Shown here in pieces: positions 34,386 through 47,800 of a DNA stretch of 64,000 nt (position 1 is the first letter of the stretch; each line of letters opens with the position of its first letter). This DNA comes from Atherix ibis (Eukaryota > Arthropoda > Insecta > Diptera > Athericidae), in contig OY282609.1 in NCBI GenBank assembly GCA_958298945.1, forward strand, positions 43,414,954 through 43,478,953, read 5' to 3'. The translations under genes were made by a program, and so were the position numbers. The notes beneath the pieces are model-generated. The model was not told the origin of the DNA. It worked only from the letters and a program-made list of their open reading frames with translations, and ran no database searches.

Positions 34386-36573
34386 GTGGTATTTTTCAAG
34401 AGGAATATTCAGTGGTATTTTTCAAAAGGAATATTCAGTGGTATTTTTCAAGAGGAATATCCAGTGGTATTTTTTAAGAGGAATATTCAATGGTATTTTT
34501 CCAGAGGAATATTCAGTGGTTTTTTTCAAGAAGAATATTCAGTGATATTTTTTAAAAGCAATTTTCAGTGGTATTTTTAAAGAGGAATATTCAGTGGTAT
34601 TTTTCAAGAGGAATATTCAGTGGTATTTTTCAAGTGGAATATTCAGTGGTATTTTTCATAAGGAATATTCAGTGGTATTTTTCAAGAGGAATATTCAGTG
34701 GTATTTTTCAAGAGGATTATTCAATGGTATTTTTTAAGAGGAATATTTAGTTGTATTTTTTAAGAGGAATATGCAAATGTATTTTTCAAGAGGAATATTC
34801 AGTGTTATTTTTCAAGAGGAATATTCAGTGGTATTTTTCTAGAGGAATATTCAGTAGTATTTTTCAAGAGGAATATTCAGTGGTATTTTTCAAGAGGAAT
34901 ATTCAGTGGTATTTTTCAAGAGAAATATTCGGTGGTATTTTTAAAGAGGATTATTCAGTGGTATTTTTCAAGAGTAATATTCAGTGGTATTTTTCAAGAG
35001 GAATATTCAGTGGTATTTTTCAAGAGGAATATTCAGTGGTATTTTTCAAGTGGAATATTCAGTGGTATTTTTCAAAAGGAATATTCAGTAGTATTTTTCA
35101 AGAGGAATATTCAGTGGTATTTTTTAAGAGGAATATTCAATGGTATTTTTCCAGAGGAATATTTAGTGTTTTTTTTCAAGAAGAATATTCAGTAGTATTT
35201 CTCAAGAAGATTATTCAGTTGTATTTTTCAAGAGGAATATTCAGTGGTATTTTTCAAGAGGAATATTCAGTGGTATTTTTCAAGAGGATTATTCAATGGT
35301 ATTTTTTAAGAGGAACATTTAGTTGTATTTTTTAAGAGGAATATGCAAATGTATTTTTCAAGAGGAATATTCAGTGTTATTTTTCAAGAGGAATATTCAG
35401 TGGTATTTTTCTAGAGGAATATTCAGTAGTATTTTTCGAGAGGATTATTCAGTGGTATTTTTCTAGAGGAATATTCAGTAGTAATTTTCAAGAGAAATAT
35501 TCAGTGGTATTTTTCAAGCGGAATATTTAGTGGTGTTTTTCAAGAGGAATATTCGGTGGTATTTTCAAAGAGGATTATTCAGTGGTATTTTTCAAGAGGA
35601 TTATTCAGTGGTATTTGTCAAGAGGAATATTCAGTAGTATTTTTCAAGAGGAATATTCAGTGGTATTTTCCAAGAGGAATATTTAATGGTATTTTTCAAA
35701 AGGAATATTCAGTGGTATTTTTCAAGTCGAATATTCAGTGGTATTTTTCAAGAGGAATATTCAGCGTTATTTTTCAAGAGAAATATTGGGTGATATATTT
35801 CAAGATGAATATTCAGTGGTATTTTTCAAGATGAATATTCAGTGGTATTTTTCAAGAGGAATATTCAGTGGTATTTTTTAAAAGGAATATTCAGTGGTAT
35901 TTTTCAAGAGGAATATTCAGTGGTATTTTTTAAGAGGAATATTCAATGGTATTTTTCCAGAGGAATATTCAGTGGTTTTTTTCAAGAAGAATATTCAGTG
36001 ATATTTTTTAAAAGCAATTTTCAGTGGTATTTTTAAAGAGGAATATTCAGTGGTATTTTTCAAGAGGAATACTCAGTGGTATTTTTCAAGTGGAATATTC
36101 AGTGGTATATTTCATAAGGAATATTCAGTGGTATTTTTCAAGAGGAATATTCAGTGGTATTTTTCAAGAGGATTATTCAATGGTATTTTTTAAGAGGAAT
36201 ATTTAGTTGTATTTTTTAAGAGGAATATGCAAAGGTATTTTTCAAGAGGAATATTCAGTGTTATTTTTTAAGAGGAATATTCAGTGGTATTTTTCTAGAG
36301 GAATATTCAGTAGTATTTTTAAAGAGGAATATTCAGTGGTATTTTTCAAGAGGAATATTCAGTGGTATTTTTCAAGAGAAATATTCGGTGGTATTTTTAA
36401 AGAGGATTATTCAGTGGTATTTTTCAAGAGTAATATTCAGTGGTATTTTTCAAGAGGAATATTCAGTGGTATTTTTCAAGAGGAATATTAAATGGTATTT
36501 TTTAAGAGGAATATTTAATGATATTTTTCAAAAGGAATATTTAGTGGTATTTTTCAAGAGGAATATTCAGTAG
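34386..36573 (+). repeat. 1456-bp step duplication in domain D
   Basis: Positions 34386-35000 recur at 35842-36456 at a constant 1456 bp (exactly 56 monomers), then 3017 bp further on at 38859-39460. Marks are TTTTTCCAGAGG, TTTTTTCAAGAAGAATATTCAGTG, TTTTTTAAAAGCAATTTTC, TTTTTCATAAGG and AATATGCAAA monomers. Single-base differences include GTATATTTCATAAGG near 36110 for GTATTTTTCATAAGG. Confidence 0.84.
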
Positions 36574-39500
36574 TATTTTTCAAGAGGAATATTCAGCGTT
36601 ATTTTTCAAGAGAAAAATTGGGTGATATTTTTAAAGAGGAATATTCAGTGGTATATTTCAAGAGTAATATTCAATGGTATTTTTCAAGAGGAATATTCAG
36701 TGGTATTTTTCAAGTAGAATATTCAGTGGTATTTTTCAAGAGGAATATTCAGTGGTATTTTTGAAGGGGAATGTTCAGTGGTATTTTTCAAGAGTAATAT
36801 TCAGTGGTATTTTTCAAGAGGAATATTCAGTAGTATTTTTTAAAAAGGAATATTCAGTGGTATTTTTCAAGATGAATATTCAGTGGTATTTTTCAAGAGG
36901 AATATTCAGTGGTATTTGTCAAGAGGTATATTCAATTGTATTTTTCAAGTGCAATATTCAGTGGTATTTTTAAAGAGGAATATCCAGTAGTATTTTTCAA
37001 GAAGAATATTCAGTGGTATTTCTCAAGAAGATTATTCAGTTGTATTTTGCAAGAGGAATATTCAGTGGCATTTTTCAAGAGGAATAATCAATGGTATTTT
37101 TTAAGAGGAATATTAAGCGTTATTTTTCAAGAGAAATATTGAGTGGTATTTTTCAAGATGAATATTCAGTGGCATTTTTCAAGATGAATATTCAGTGGTA
37201 TTTTTCAAAAGGAATATTCAGTGGTATTTTTCAAGAGGAATATTCAATGGTATTTTTCAAGAGGAAAATGAAGTGGTATTTTTCAAGAAGAATATTCAGT
37301 GGTATTTTTCAAGAGGAATATTCAGTGGTATTTTTCAAGACGAATATTCAGTGGTGTTTTTAAGGAGGAATATGCAGTGTTATTTTTCAAGAAGAATATT
37401 CAGCGGTAGGTTTCATGAGGAATATTCAGTGGTATTTTTCAAGTGGAATATTCAGTGGTATTTTTCAAGACGAATATTCAGTGGTGTTTTACAAGATTAA
37501 TATTCCTTGGTATTTTTCAAGAAGAATATTTAGTGGTATTTTTCAAGAGGAATATTCAGTGGTATTTTTCAACAGGAATAATCAGCGGTATTTTTCAAGA
37601 GGAATAATCAGTGGTATTTTTCAAGAGGAATATTCAGTGGTATATTTCAAGAGGAATATTCAATGGTATTTTTCAAGAGGAATATTCAGGGATATTTTTA
37701 AAGGGGAATATTCAGTGGTATTTTTCCAGAGTAATATTCAGTGGTATTTTTCAAGACGAATATTCAGTGGTATTTTTTAAGAGGAATATTCAGTGGTATT
37801 TTTCAAGAGGAATATTCAGTGATATTTTTAAAGAGGTATATTCAGTGTTATTTCTTAAGAGGAATATTCAGTGGTATTTTTCACGAAGAATAATCAGTGG
37901 TATTTCTCAAGAAGATTATTCAGTTGTATTTTTCAAGAGGAATATTCAGTGGTATTTTTCAAGAGGAATAATCAGTGGTATTTTTTAAAAGCAATATTCA
38001 GTAGTATTTTTCAAGAGGATTATTTAGTGGTATTTTTCAAGAGGAATATTCAGTGGTATTTTTCAAGTGAAATATTCAGGGGTATTTTTCAGAAGGAATA
38101 TTCAGTGGTATTTTTCAAGAGGAATATTCAGTGGTATTTTTCAAGAGGATTATTCAATGGTATTTTTTAAGAGGAATATTTCGTTGTATTTTTTAACAGA
38201 AATATTCAAAGGTATTTTTCAAGAGGAATATTCAGTGTTATTTTTCAGGAGGAATATTCAGTGGTATTTTTCTAGAGGAATATTCAGTAGTATTTTTCAA
38301 TAGGAATATTCAGTGGTATTTTTCAAGAGGAATATTCGGTGGCATTTTTAAAGAGGATTATTCAGTGGTATTTTTCAAGAGGATTATTCAGTGGTATTTT
38401 TCAAGAGGAATATTCAGTGGTATTTTTCAAGAGGAATATTAAGTGTTATTTTTCAAGAGGAATATTTAAAGGTATTTTTCAAAAGGAATATTCAGTGGTA
38501 TTTTTCAAGAGGAATATTCAGCGTTATTTTTCAAGAGAAATATTGGGTGATATATTCCAAGATGAATATTCAGTGGTATTTTTTAAGATGAATATTCAGT
38601 GCTATTTTTCAAGAGGAATATTCAGTGGTATTTTTCAAGAGGAATATTCAGTAGTATTTTCCAAGAGGAATATTCAGTGGTTTTTTCCAAGAGGAATATT
38701 TAATGGTATTTTTCAAAAGGAATATTCAGTGGTATTTTTCAAGTCGAATATTCAGTGGTATTTTTCTAGAGGAGTATTCAGCGTTATTTTTCAAGAGAAA
38801 TATTGGGTGATATATTTCAAGATGAATATTCAGTGGTATTTTTCAAGATGAATATTCAGTGGTATTTTTCAAGAGGAATATTCAGTGGTATTTTTCAAAA
38901 GGAATATTCAGTGGTATTTTTCAAGAGGAATATTCAGTGGTATTTTTTAAGAGGAATATTCAATGGTATTTTTCCAGAGGAATATTCAGTGGTTTTTTTC
39001 AAGAAGAATATTCAGTGATATTTTTTAAAAGCAATTTTCAGTGGTATTTTTAAAGAGGAATATTCAGTGGTATTTTTCAAGAGGAATATTCAGTGGTATT
39101 TTTCAAGTGGAATATTCAGTGGTATTTTTCATAAGGAATATTCAGTGGTATTTTTCAAGAGGAATATTCAGTGGTATTTTTCAAGTGGATTATTCAATGG
39201 TATTTTTTAAGCGGAATATTTAGTTGTATTTTTTAAGAGGAATATGCAAAGGTATTTTTCAAGAGGAATATTCAGTGTTATTTTTCAAGAGGAATATTCA
39301 GTGGTATTTTTCTAGAGGAATATTCAGTAGTATTTTTCAAGAGGAATATTCAGTGGTATTTTTCAAGAGGAATATTCAGTGGTATTTTTCAAGAGAAATA
39401 TTCGGTCGTATTTTTAAAGAGGATTATTCAGTGGTATTTTTCAAGAGTAATATTCAGTAGTATTTTTCAAGAGGAATATTCGGTGGTATTTTTCAAGAGG

Positions 39501-40716
39501 AATATTAAATGGTATTTTTTAAGAGGAATATTTAGTGGTATTTTTCAAAAGTAATATTCAGTGGTATTTTTCAAGAGGAATATTCAGTAGTATTTTTCAA
39601 GAGGAATATTCAGCGTTATTTTTCAAGAGAAAAATTGGGTGATATTTTTAAAGAGGAATATTCAGTGGTATTTTTCAAGAGTAATATTCAGTGGTATTTT
39701 TCAAGAGGAATATTCAGTGGTATTTTTCAAGTGGAATATTCAGTGGTATTTTTCAAGAGGAATATTCAGTGGTATTTTTGAAGGGGAATGTTCAGTGGTA
39801 TTTTTCAAGAGTAATATTCAGTGGTATTTTTCAAGAGGAATATTCAGTAGTATTTTTTAAAAAGGAATATTCAGTGGTATTTTTCAAGATGAATATTCAG
39901 TGGTATTTTTCAAGAGGAATATTAAGTGGTATTTTTTAAGAGGAATATTTAATGGTATTTTTCAAAAGGAATATTCAGTGGTATTTTTTAAGAGGAATAT
40001 GCAAAGGTATTTTTCAAGATGAATATTCAATGTTATTTTTCATGAGAAATATTGGGTGATATTTTTGAAGAGGAATATTCAGTGTTATTTTTCAAGAGTA
40101 ATATTCAGTGGTATTTTTCAAGAGGAATAATCAGTGGTATCTTTCAAGTGGAATATTCAGTGGTATTTTTCAAGAGGAATATTTAATGGTATTTTTCAAA
40201 AGGAATATTCAGTGGTATTTTTCAAGAGGAGTATTCAGCGTTATTTTTCAAGAGAAATATTGGGTGATATATTCCAAGATGAATATTCAGTGGTATTTTT
40301 CAAGATGAATATTCAGTGCTATTTTTTAAGAGGAATATTCAGTGGTATTTTTCAAGAGGAATATTCAGCGTTATTTTTCAAGAGGAATATTCAGTGGTAT
40401 TTTTCTAGAGGAATATTCAGTAGTATTTTTCAAGAGGAATATTCAGTGGTATTTTTCAAGAGGAATATTCAGTGGTATTTTTCAAGATGAATATTCGGTG
40501 GTATTTTTAAAGAGGATTATTCAGTAGTATTTTTTAAGAGTATTATTCAGTGGTATTTTTCAAGATGAATATTCAGTGGTATTTTTCATGAGGAATATTA
40601 AGTGGTATTTTTTAAGAGGAATATTTAATGGTATTTTTCAAAAGGAATATTCAGTGGTATTTTTTAAGAGGAATATGCAAAGGTATTTTTCAAGATGAAT
40701 ATTCAATGTTATTTTT

Positions 40717-42360
40717 CATGAGAAATATTGGGTGATATTTTTGAAGAGGAATATTCAGTGGTATTTTTCAAGAGTAATATTCAGTGGTATTTTTCAAGAG
40801 GAATAATCAGTGGTATCTTTCAAGTGGAATATTCAGTGGTATTTTTCAAGAGGAATATTCAGTGGTATTTTTGAAGGGGAATGTTCAGTGGTATTTTTCA
40901 AGAGTAATATTCAGTGGTATTTTTCAAGAGGAATATTCAGTGGTATTTTTCAACAGGAGTAATCAGCGGTATTTTTCAAGAGGAATATTCAGTGGTATTT
41001 TTCAAGAGGAATATTCAGTGGTATATTTCAAGAGGAATATTCAATGGTATTTTTCAAGAGGAATATTCAGGGGTATTTTTAAAGGGAATATTCAGTGGTA
41101 TTTTTCCAGAGTAATATTCAGTGGTATTTTTCAAGAGGAATACTCAGTGGTATTTTTCAAGAGGATTATTCAATGGTATTTTTTAAGAGGAATATTTCGT
41201 TGTATTTTTTAACAGAAATATTCAAAGGTATTTTTCAAGAGGAATATTCAGTGTTATTTTTCAAGACGATTATTCAGTGGTATTTTTCTAGAGGAATATT
41301 CAGTAGTATTTTTCAAGAGGAATATTCAGTAGTTTTTTCAGTAGGAATATTCAGTGGTATTTTTCAAGAGGAATATTCGGTGGCATTTTTAAAGAGGATT
41401 ATTCAGTGGTATTTTTCAAGAGGATTATTCAGTGGTATTTTTCAAGAGGAATATTCAGTGGTATTTTTCAAGAGGAATATTAAGTGGTATTTTTCAAGAC
41501 GAATATTTATTGGTATTTTTCAAAAGGAATATGCAGTGGTATTTTTCAAGAGGAATATTCAGCGTTATTTTTCAAGAGAAATATTGGGTGATATATTCCA
41601 AGATGAATATTCAGTGGTATTTTTCAAGATGAATATTCAGTGCTATTTTTCAAGAGGAATATTCAGTGGTATTTTTCAAGAGGAATATTCAGCGTTATTT
41701 TTCAAGAGGAATATTCAGTGGTATTTTTCTAGAGGAATATTCAGTAGTATTTTTCAAGAGGAATATTCAGTGGTATTTTTCAAGAGGAATATTTAATGGT
41801 ATTTTTCAAAAGGAATATTCAGTGGTATTTTTTAAGAGGAATATGCAAAGGTATTTTTCAAGATGAATATTCAATGTTATTTTTCATGAGAAATATTGGG
41901 TGATATTTTTGAAGAGGAATATTCAGTGGTATTTTTCAAGAGTAATATTCAGTGGTATTTTTCAAGAGGAATAATCAGTGGTATCTTTCAAGTGGAATAT
42001 TCAGTGGTATTTTTCAAGAGGAATATTCAGTGGTATTTTTGAAGGGGAATGTTCAGTGGTATTTTTCAAGAGTAATATTCAGTGGTATTTTTCAAGAGAA
42101 ATATTCAGTGGTATTTTTCAACAGGAGTAATCAGCGGTATTTTTCAAGAGGAATATTCAGTGGTATTTTTCAAGAGGAATATTCAGTGGTATATTTCAAG
42201 AGGAATATTCAATGGTATTTTTCAAGAGGAATATTCAGGGGTATTTTTAAAGGGAATATTCAGTGGTATTTTTCCAGAGTAATATTCAGTGGTATTTTTC
42301 AAGACGAATATTCAGTGGTATTTTTCAAGAGGAATATTCAGTGGTATTTTTCAAGATGAA
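40717..42360 (+). repeat. 1168-bp step duplication in domain D
   Basis: The CATGAGAAATATTGGG mark lies at 40717 and 41885, 1168 bp apart, and the monomers that follow match in order: TTTTTGAAGAGG, AATAATCAGTGG with GTATCTTTC, TTTTTGAAGGGGAATGTTC, TTTTTCAACAGGAGTAATCAGCGG, GTATATTTC and TTTTTAAAGGGAATATTC, a 25-bp monomer. The step is 45 monomers less 2 bp. The same mark at 40041 and 43314 gives a 3273-bp step, so shorter duplications nest inside a longer one. Confidence 0.84.
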
Positions 42361-44862
42361 TATTCAGTGATATTTTTAAAGAGGTATATTCAGTGGTATT
42401 TTTCAAGAGGAATAATCAGTGGTATTTTTTAAAAGCAACATTCAGTAGTATTTTTCAAGAGGATTATTCAGTGGTATTTTTCAAGAGGAATATTCAGTGG
42501 TATTTTTCAAGTGGAATATTCAGGGGTATTTTTCAGAAGGAATATTCAGTGGTATTTTTCAAGAGGAATATTCAGTGGTATTTTTCAAGAGGATTTTTCA
42601 ATGGTATTTTTTAAGAGGAATATTTCGTTGTATTTTTTAACAGAAATATTCGAAGGTATTTTTCAAGACGAATATTCAGTGTTATTTTTCAAGAGGAATA
42701 TTCAGTGGTATTTTTATAAAGGAATATTCAGTAGTATTTTTCAAGAGGAATATTCAGTGGTTTTTTTCAATAGGAATATTCAGTCGTATTTTTCAAGAGG
42801 AATATTCGGTGGCATTTTTAAAGAGGATTATTCAGTGGTATTTTTCAAGAGGATTATTCAGTGGTATTTTTCAAGAGGAATATTCAGTGGTATTTTTCAA
42901 GAGGAATATTAAGTGGTATTTTTCAAGAGGAATATTTAGTGGTATTTTTCAAGAGGAATATTCAGTGTTATTTTTCAAGAGGAATATTCAGTGGTATTTT
43001 TCTAGAGGAATATTCAGTAGTATTTTTCAAGAGGAATATTCAGTGGTATTTTTCAAGAGGAATATTCAGTGGTATTTTTCAAGATGAATATTCGGTGGTA
43101 TTTTTAAAGAGGATTATTCAGTAGTAATTTTTAAGAGTATTATTCAGTGGTATTTTTCAAGATGAATATTCAGTGGTATTTTTCAAGAGGAATATTAAGT
43201 GGTATTTTTTAAGAGGAATATTTAATGGTATTTTTCAAAAGGAATATTTAGTGGTATTTTTTAAGAGGAATATGCAAAGGTATTTTTCAAGATGAATATT
43301 CAATGTTATTTTTCATGAGAAATATTGGGTGATATTTTTGAAGAGGAATATTCAGTGTTATTTTTCAAGAGTAATATTCAGTGGTATTTTTCAAGAGGAA
43401 TAATCAGTGGTATCTTTCAAGTGGAATATTCAGTGGTATTTTTCAAGAGGAATATTCAGTGGTATTGTTGAAGGGGAATGTTCAGTGGTATTTTTCAAGA
43501 GTAATATTCAGTGGTATCTTTCAAGACGAATATTCAGTAGTATTTTTCAAAAGGAATATTCAGTAGTATTTTTCAAGTGGTATATTCAATAGTATTTTTC
43601 AAGTGGAATATTCAGTGGTATTTTTTAAGAGGAATATCCAGTGGTATTTTTCAAGAAGAATATTCAGTGGTATTTCTCAAGAAGATTATTCAGTTGTATT
43701 TTGCAAGAGGAATATTCAGTGGCATTTTTCAAGAGGAATAATCAATGGTATTTTTTAAAACCAATATTCAGTGGTATTTTTCAAGAGGAATATTCAGTGG
43801 TATTTTTCAAGAGGAATATTCAATGGTATTTTTCAAGAGGAAAATGAAGTGGTATTTTTCAAAAAGAATATTCAGTGGTATTTTTCAAGAGGAATATTCA
43901 GTGGTATTTTTCAAGACGAATATTCAGTGGTATTATTAAGGAGGAATATTCTGTGGTATTTTTCAAGAGGAATATTCAGTGGTATTTTTGAAGAGGAATA
44001 TCCAGTGGTATTTTTCAAGATGAATATTCAGTGGTATTTCTCAAGAAGATTATTCAGTTGTATTTTGCAAGAGGAATATTCAGTGGCATTTTTCAAGAGG
44101 AATAATCAATGGTATTTTTTAAAACCCATATTCAGTGGTATTTTTCAACAGGAGTATTCGGTGGTATTTTTAAAGGGGATTATTAAAAAGTATTTTTCAA
44201 GAGGATTATTCAGTAATATTTTTTAAGAGGAATATTCAGCGTTATTTTTCAAGAGAAATATTGAGTGGTATTTTTCAAGATGAATATTCAGTGGTATTTT
44301 TCAAAATGAATATTCAGTGGTATTTTTCAAGAAGAATATTCTGTGGTATTTTTCAAGAGGAATATTCAGTGGTATTTTTCAAGAGGAATGTTCAGTGGTA
44401 TTATTCAAGAGGAATATTCAATGTTATTTTTCAAGAGGAAAATAAAGTGGTATTTTTCAAGAAGAATATTCAGTGGTATTTTTCAAGAGGAATATTCAGT
44501 GGTATTTTTCAAGACGAATATTCAGTGGTATTTTTAAGGAGGAATATACAGTAGTATTTTTCAAGAAGAATATTCAGTGGTAGTTTTCATGGGGAATATT
44601 CAGTGGTATTTTTCAAGTGCAATATTCAGTGGTATTTATCAAGAGGTATATTCAATAGTATTTTTGAAGTGGAATATTCAGTAGTATTTCTTAAGAGGAA
44701 TATCCAGTGGTATTTTTCAAGAAGAATATTCAGTGGTATTTTTCAAGAAGAATATTCAGTGGTATTTTTCAAGAGGAATATTCAGCGTTATTTTTCAAGA
44801 GAAATATTGAGTGGTATTTTTCAAGATGAATATTCAGTGGTATTTTTCAAGATGAATATTCA

Positions 44863-47800
44863 GTGGTATTTTTCAAGAGGAATATTCAGTGGTATTTTTC
44901 AAGAGGAATATTTAGTGGTATTTTTCAAGAGGAATATTCAGTGGTATTTTTCAAGAGGAATATTCAATGGTATTTTTCAAGAGGAATATTAAGTGGTATT
45001 TTTCAAGAAGAATATTCAGTGGTATTTTTCAAGAGGAATATTCAGTGGTATTTTTCAAGACGAATATTCAGAAGCATTTTTAAAGAGGAATATGCAGTGG
45101 TATTTTTCAAGAAGAATTTCAGTGGTTGTTTTCATGAGGAATATTCAGTGGTATTTTTCAAGTGGAATGTTCAGTGGTATTTTTCAAGACGAATATTCAG
45201 TGGTATTTTACAAGATTAATATTCCTTGGTATTTTTCAAGAAGAATATTTAGTGGTATTTTTCAAAAGGAATATTCAGTGGTATTTTTCAACAGGAATAA
45301 TCAGTGGTATTTTTCAAGAGAAATATTCAGAGGTATTTTTCAAGAGGAATATTCAGTGGTATATTTCAAGAGGAATATTCAATGGTATTTTTCAAGAGGA
45401 ATATTCAGGGGTATTTTTAAAGAGGCATATTCAGTGTTATTTTTCAAGACGTATATTCAGTGGTATTTTTCGAGAGGAATATTCAATTGTATTTTTCAAG
45501 AGGAATATTCAGTGGTATTTTTCAAGAGAAATATTCAGTGGTATTTTTCAAGAGGAATATTCAGTGGTATTTTTCAAGAGAAATATTCAGTGATATTTTT
45601 AAAGAGGTATATTCAGTGTTATTTCTTAAGAGGAATATTCAGTGGTATTTTTCAAGAAGAATATTCAGTGGTATTTCTCAAGAAGATTATTCAGTTGTAT
45701 TTTTCAAGAGGAATATTCAGTGGTATTTTTCAAGAGGAATAATCAGTGGTATTTTTTAAAAGCAATATTCAGTGGTATTTTTCAAGAGGAATATTTAGTG
45801 GTATTTTTCAAGTGGAATTTTCAGTGGTATTTTTCAGAAGGAATATTCAGTGGTATTTTTCAAGTGGAATATTCAGTGGTTTTTTTAAGAAGGAATATTC
45901 AGTGGTATTTTTCAAGAGGAATATTCAGTGGTATTTTTCAAGAGGATTATTCAATGGTATTTTTTAAGGGGAATATTTAGTTGTAGTTTTTAAGAGGAAT
46001 ATTCAAAGGTATTTTTCAAGAGGAATATGCAGTGGTATTTTTCAAGAGGAATGTTCAGTGGTATTTTTCAAGAGGAATATCCAATGTTATTTTTCAAGAG
46101 GTATATTCAATAGTATTTTTGAAATGGAATATTCAGTAGTATTTCTTAAGAGGAATATCCAGTGGTATTTTTCAAGAAGAATATTCAGTGGTATTTTTCA
46201 AGAAGAATATTCAGTGGTATTTTTCAAGAGGAATATTCAGCGTTATTTTTCAAGAGAAATATTGAGCGGTATTTTTCAAGATGAATATTCAGTGGTATTT
46301 TTCAAGATGAATATTCAGTGGTATTTTTCAAGAGGAATATTCAGTGGTATTTTTCAAGAGGAATATTTAGTGGTATTTTTCAAGAGGAATATTCAGTGGT
46401 ATTTTTCAAGAGGAATATTCAATGGTATTTTCCAAGAGGAATATTAAGTGGTATTTTTCAAGAAGAATATTCAGTGGTATTTTTCATGAGGAATATTCAG
46501 TGGTATTTTTCAAGTGGAATGTTCAGTGGTATTTTTCAAGACGAATATTCAGTGGTGTTTTACAAGATTAATATTCCTTGGTATTTTTCAAGAAGAATAT
46601 TTAGTGGTATTTTTCAAAAGGAATATTCAGTGGTATTTTTCAACAGGAATAATCAGTGGTATTTTTCAAGAGAAATATTCAGAGGTATTTTTCAAGAGGA
46701 ATATTCAGTGGTATATTTCAAGAGGAATATTCAATGGTATTTTTCAAGAGGAATATTCAGGGGTATTTTTAAAGAGGAATATTCAGTGTTATTTTTCAAG
46801 ACGTATATTCAGTGGTATTTTTCGAGAGGAATATTCAATTGTATTTTTCAAGAGGAATATTCAGTGGTATTTTTCAAGAGAAATATTCAGTGGTATTTTT
46901 CAAGAGGAATATTCAGTGGTATTTTTCAAGAGAAATATTCAGTGATATTTTTAAAGAGGTATATTCAGTGTTATTTCTTAAGAGGAATATTCAGTGGTAT
47001 TTTTCAAGAAGAATATTCAGTGGTATTTCTCAAGAAGATTATTCAGTTGTATTTTTCAAGAGGAATATTCAGTGGTATTTTTCAAGAGGAATAATCAGTG
47101 GTATTTTTTAAAAGCAATATTCAGTGGTATTTTTCAAGAGGAATATTTAGTGGTATTTTTCAAGTGGAATTTTCAGTGGTATTTTTCAGAAGGAATATTC
47201 AGTGGTATTTTTCAAGTGGAATATTCAGTGGTTTTTTTTCAGAAGGAATATTCAGTGATATTTTTCAAGAGGAATATTCAGTGGTATTTTTCAAGAGGAT
47301 TATTCAATGGTAGTTTTTAAGGGGAATATTTAGTTGTAGTTTTTAAGAGGAATATTCAAAGGTATTTTTCAAGAGGAATATGCAGTGTTATTTTTCAATA
47401 GGAATATTCAGTGGTATTTTTCTAGAGGAATATTCAGTAGTATTTTTCAAGAGGAATATTCAGTGGTATTTTTCAAGAGGAATATGCAGTGGTATTTTTC
47501 AAGAGGAATATTTGGAGGCATTTTTAAAGAGGATTATTCAGTGGTATTTTTCAAGAGGATTATTCAGTGGTATTTTTCAAGACGAATATTCAGTGGTATT
47601 TTTAAGGAGGAATATGCAGTAGTATTTTTCAAGAGGATTATTTAGTGGTATTTTTCAAGAGGAATATTAAGTGGTATTTTTCAAGAGGAATATTCAGTGG
47701 TATTTTTCAAGAGTAATATTCAGCGTTATTTTTCAAGAGAAATATTGAGTAGTATTTTTCAAGATGAATATTCAGTGGTATTTTTCAAGATAAAATATTC

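Larger units (their letters stand above)
33500..44200 (+). repeat. Satellite domain D
   Basis: This block is marked by AAATATTGGGTGATATATT, AGCGTTATTTTTC, TTTTTAAAGAGGATTATTC, AGTAGTAATTTTC and AATATGCAAA(G/T)G monomers. The block starting at 34386 recurs at 35842 (1456 bp, 56 monomers) and 38859 (3017 bp later). From about 40 kb a CATGAGAAATATTGGG monomer appears at 40041, 40717, 41885 and 43314, and the same cassette is found later in domain E. TGATCAAG and GAGATAAATATTC monomers of domain B are absent as far as I can see. Confidence 0.78.
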
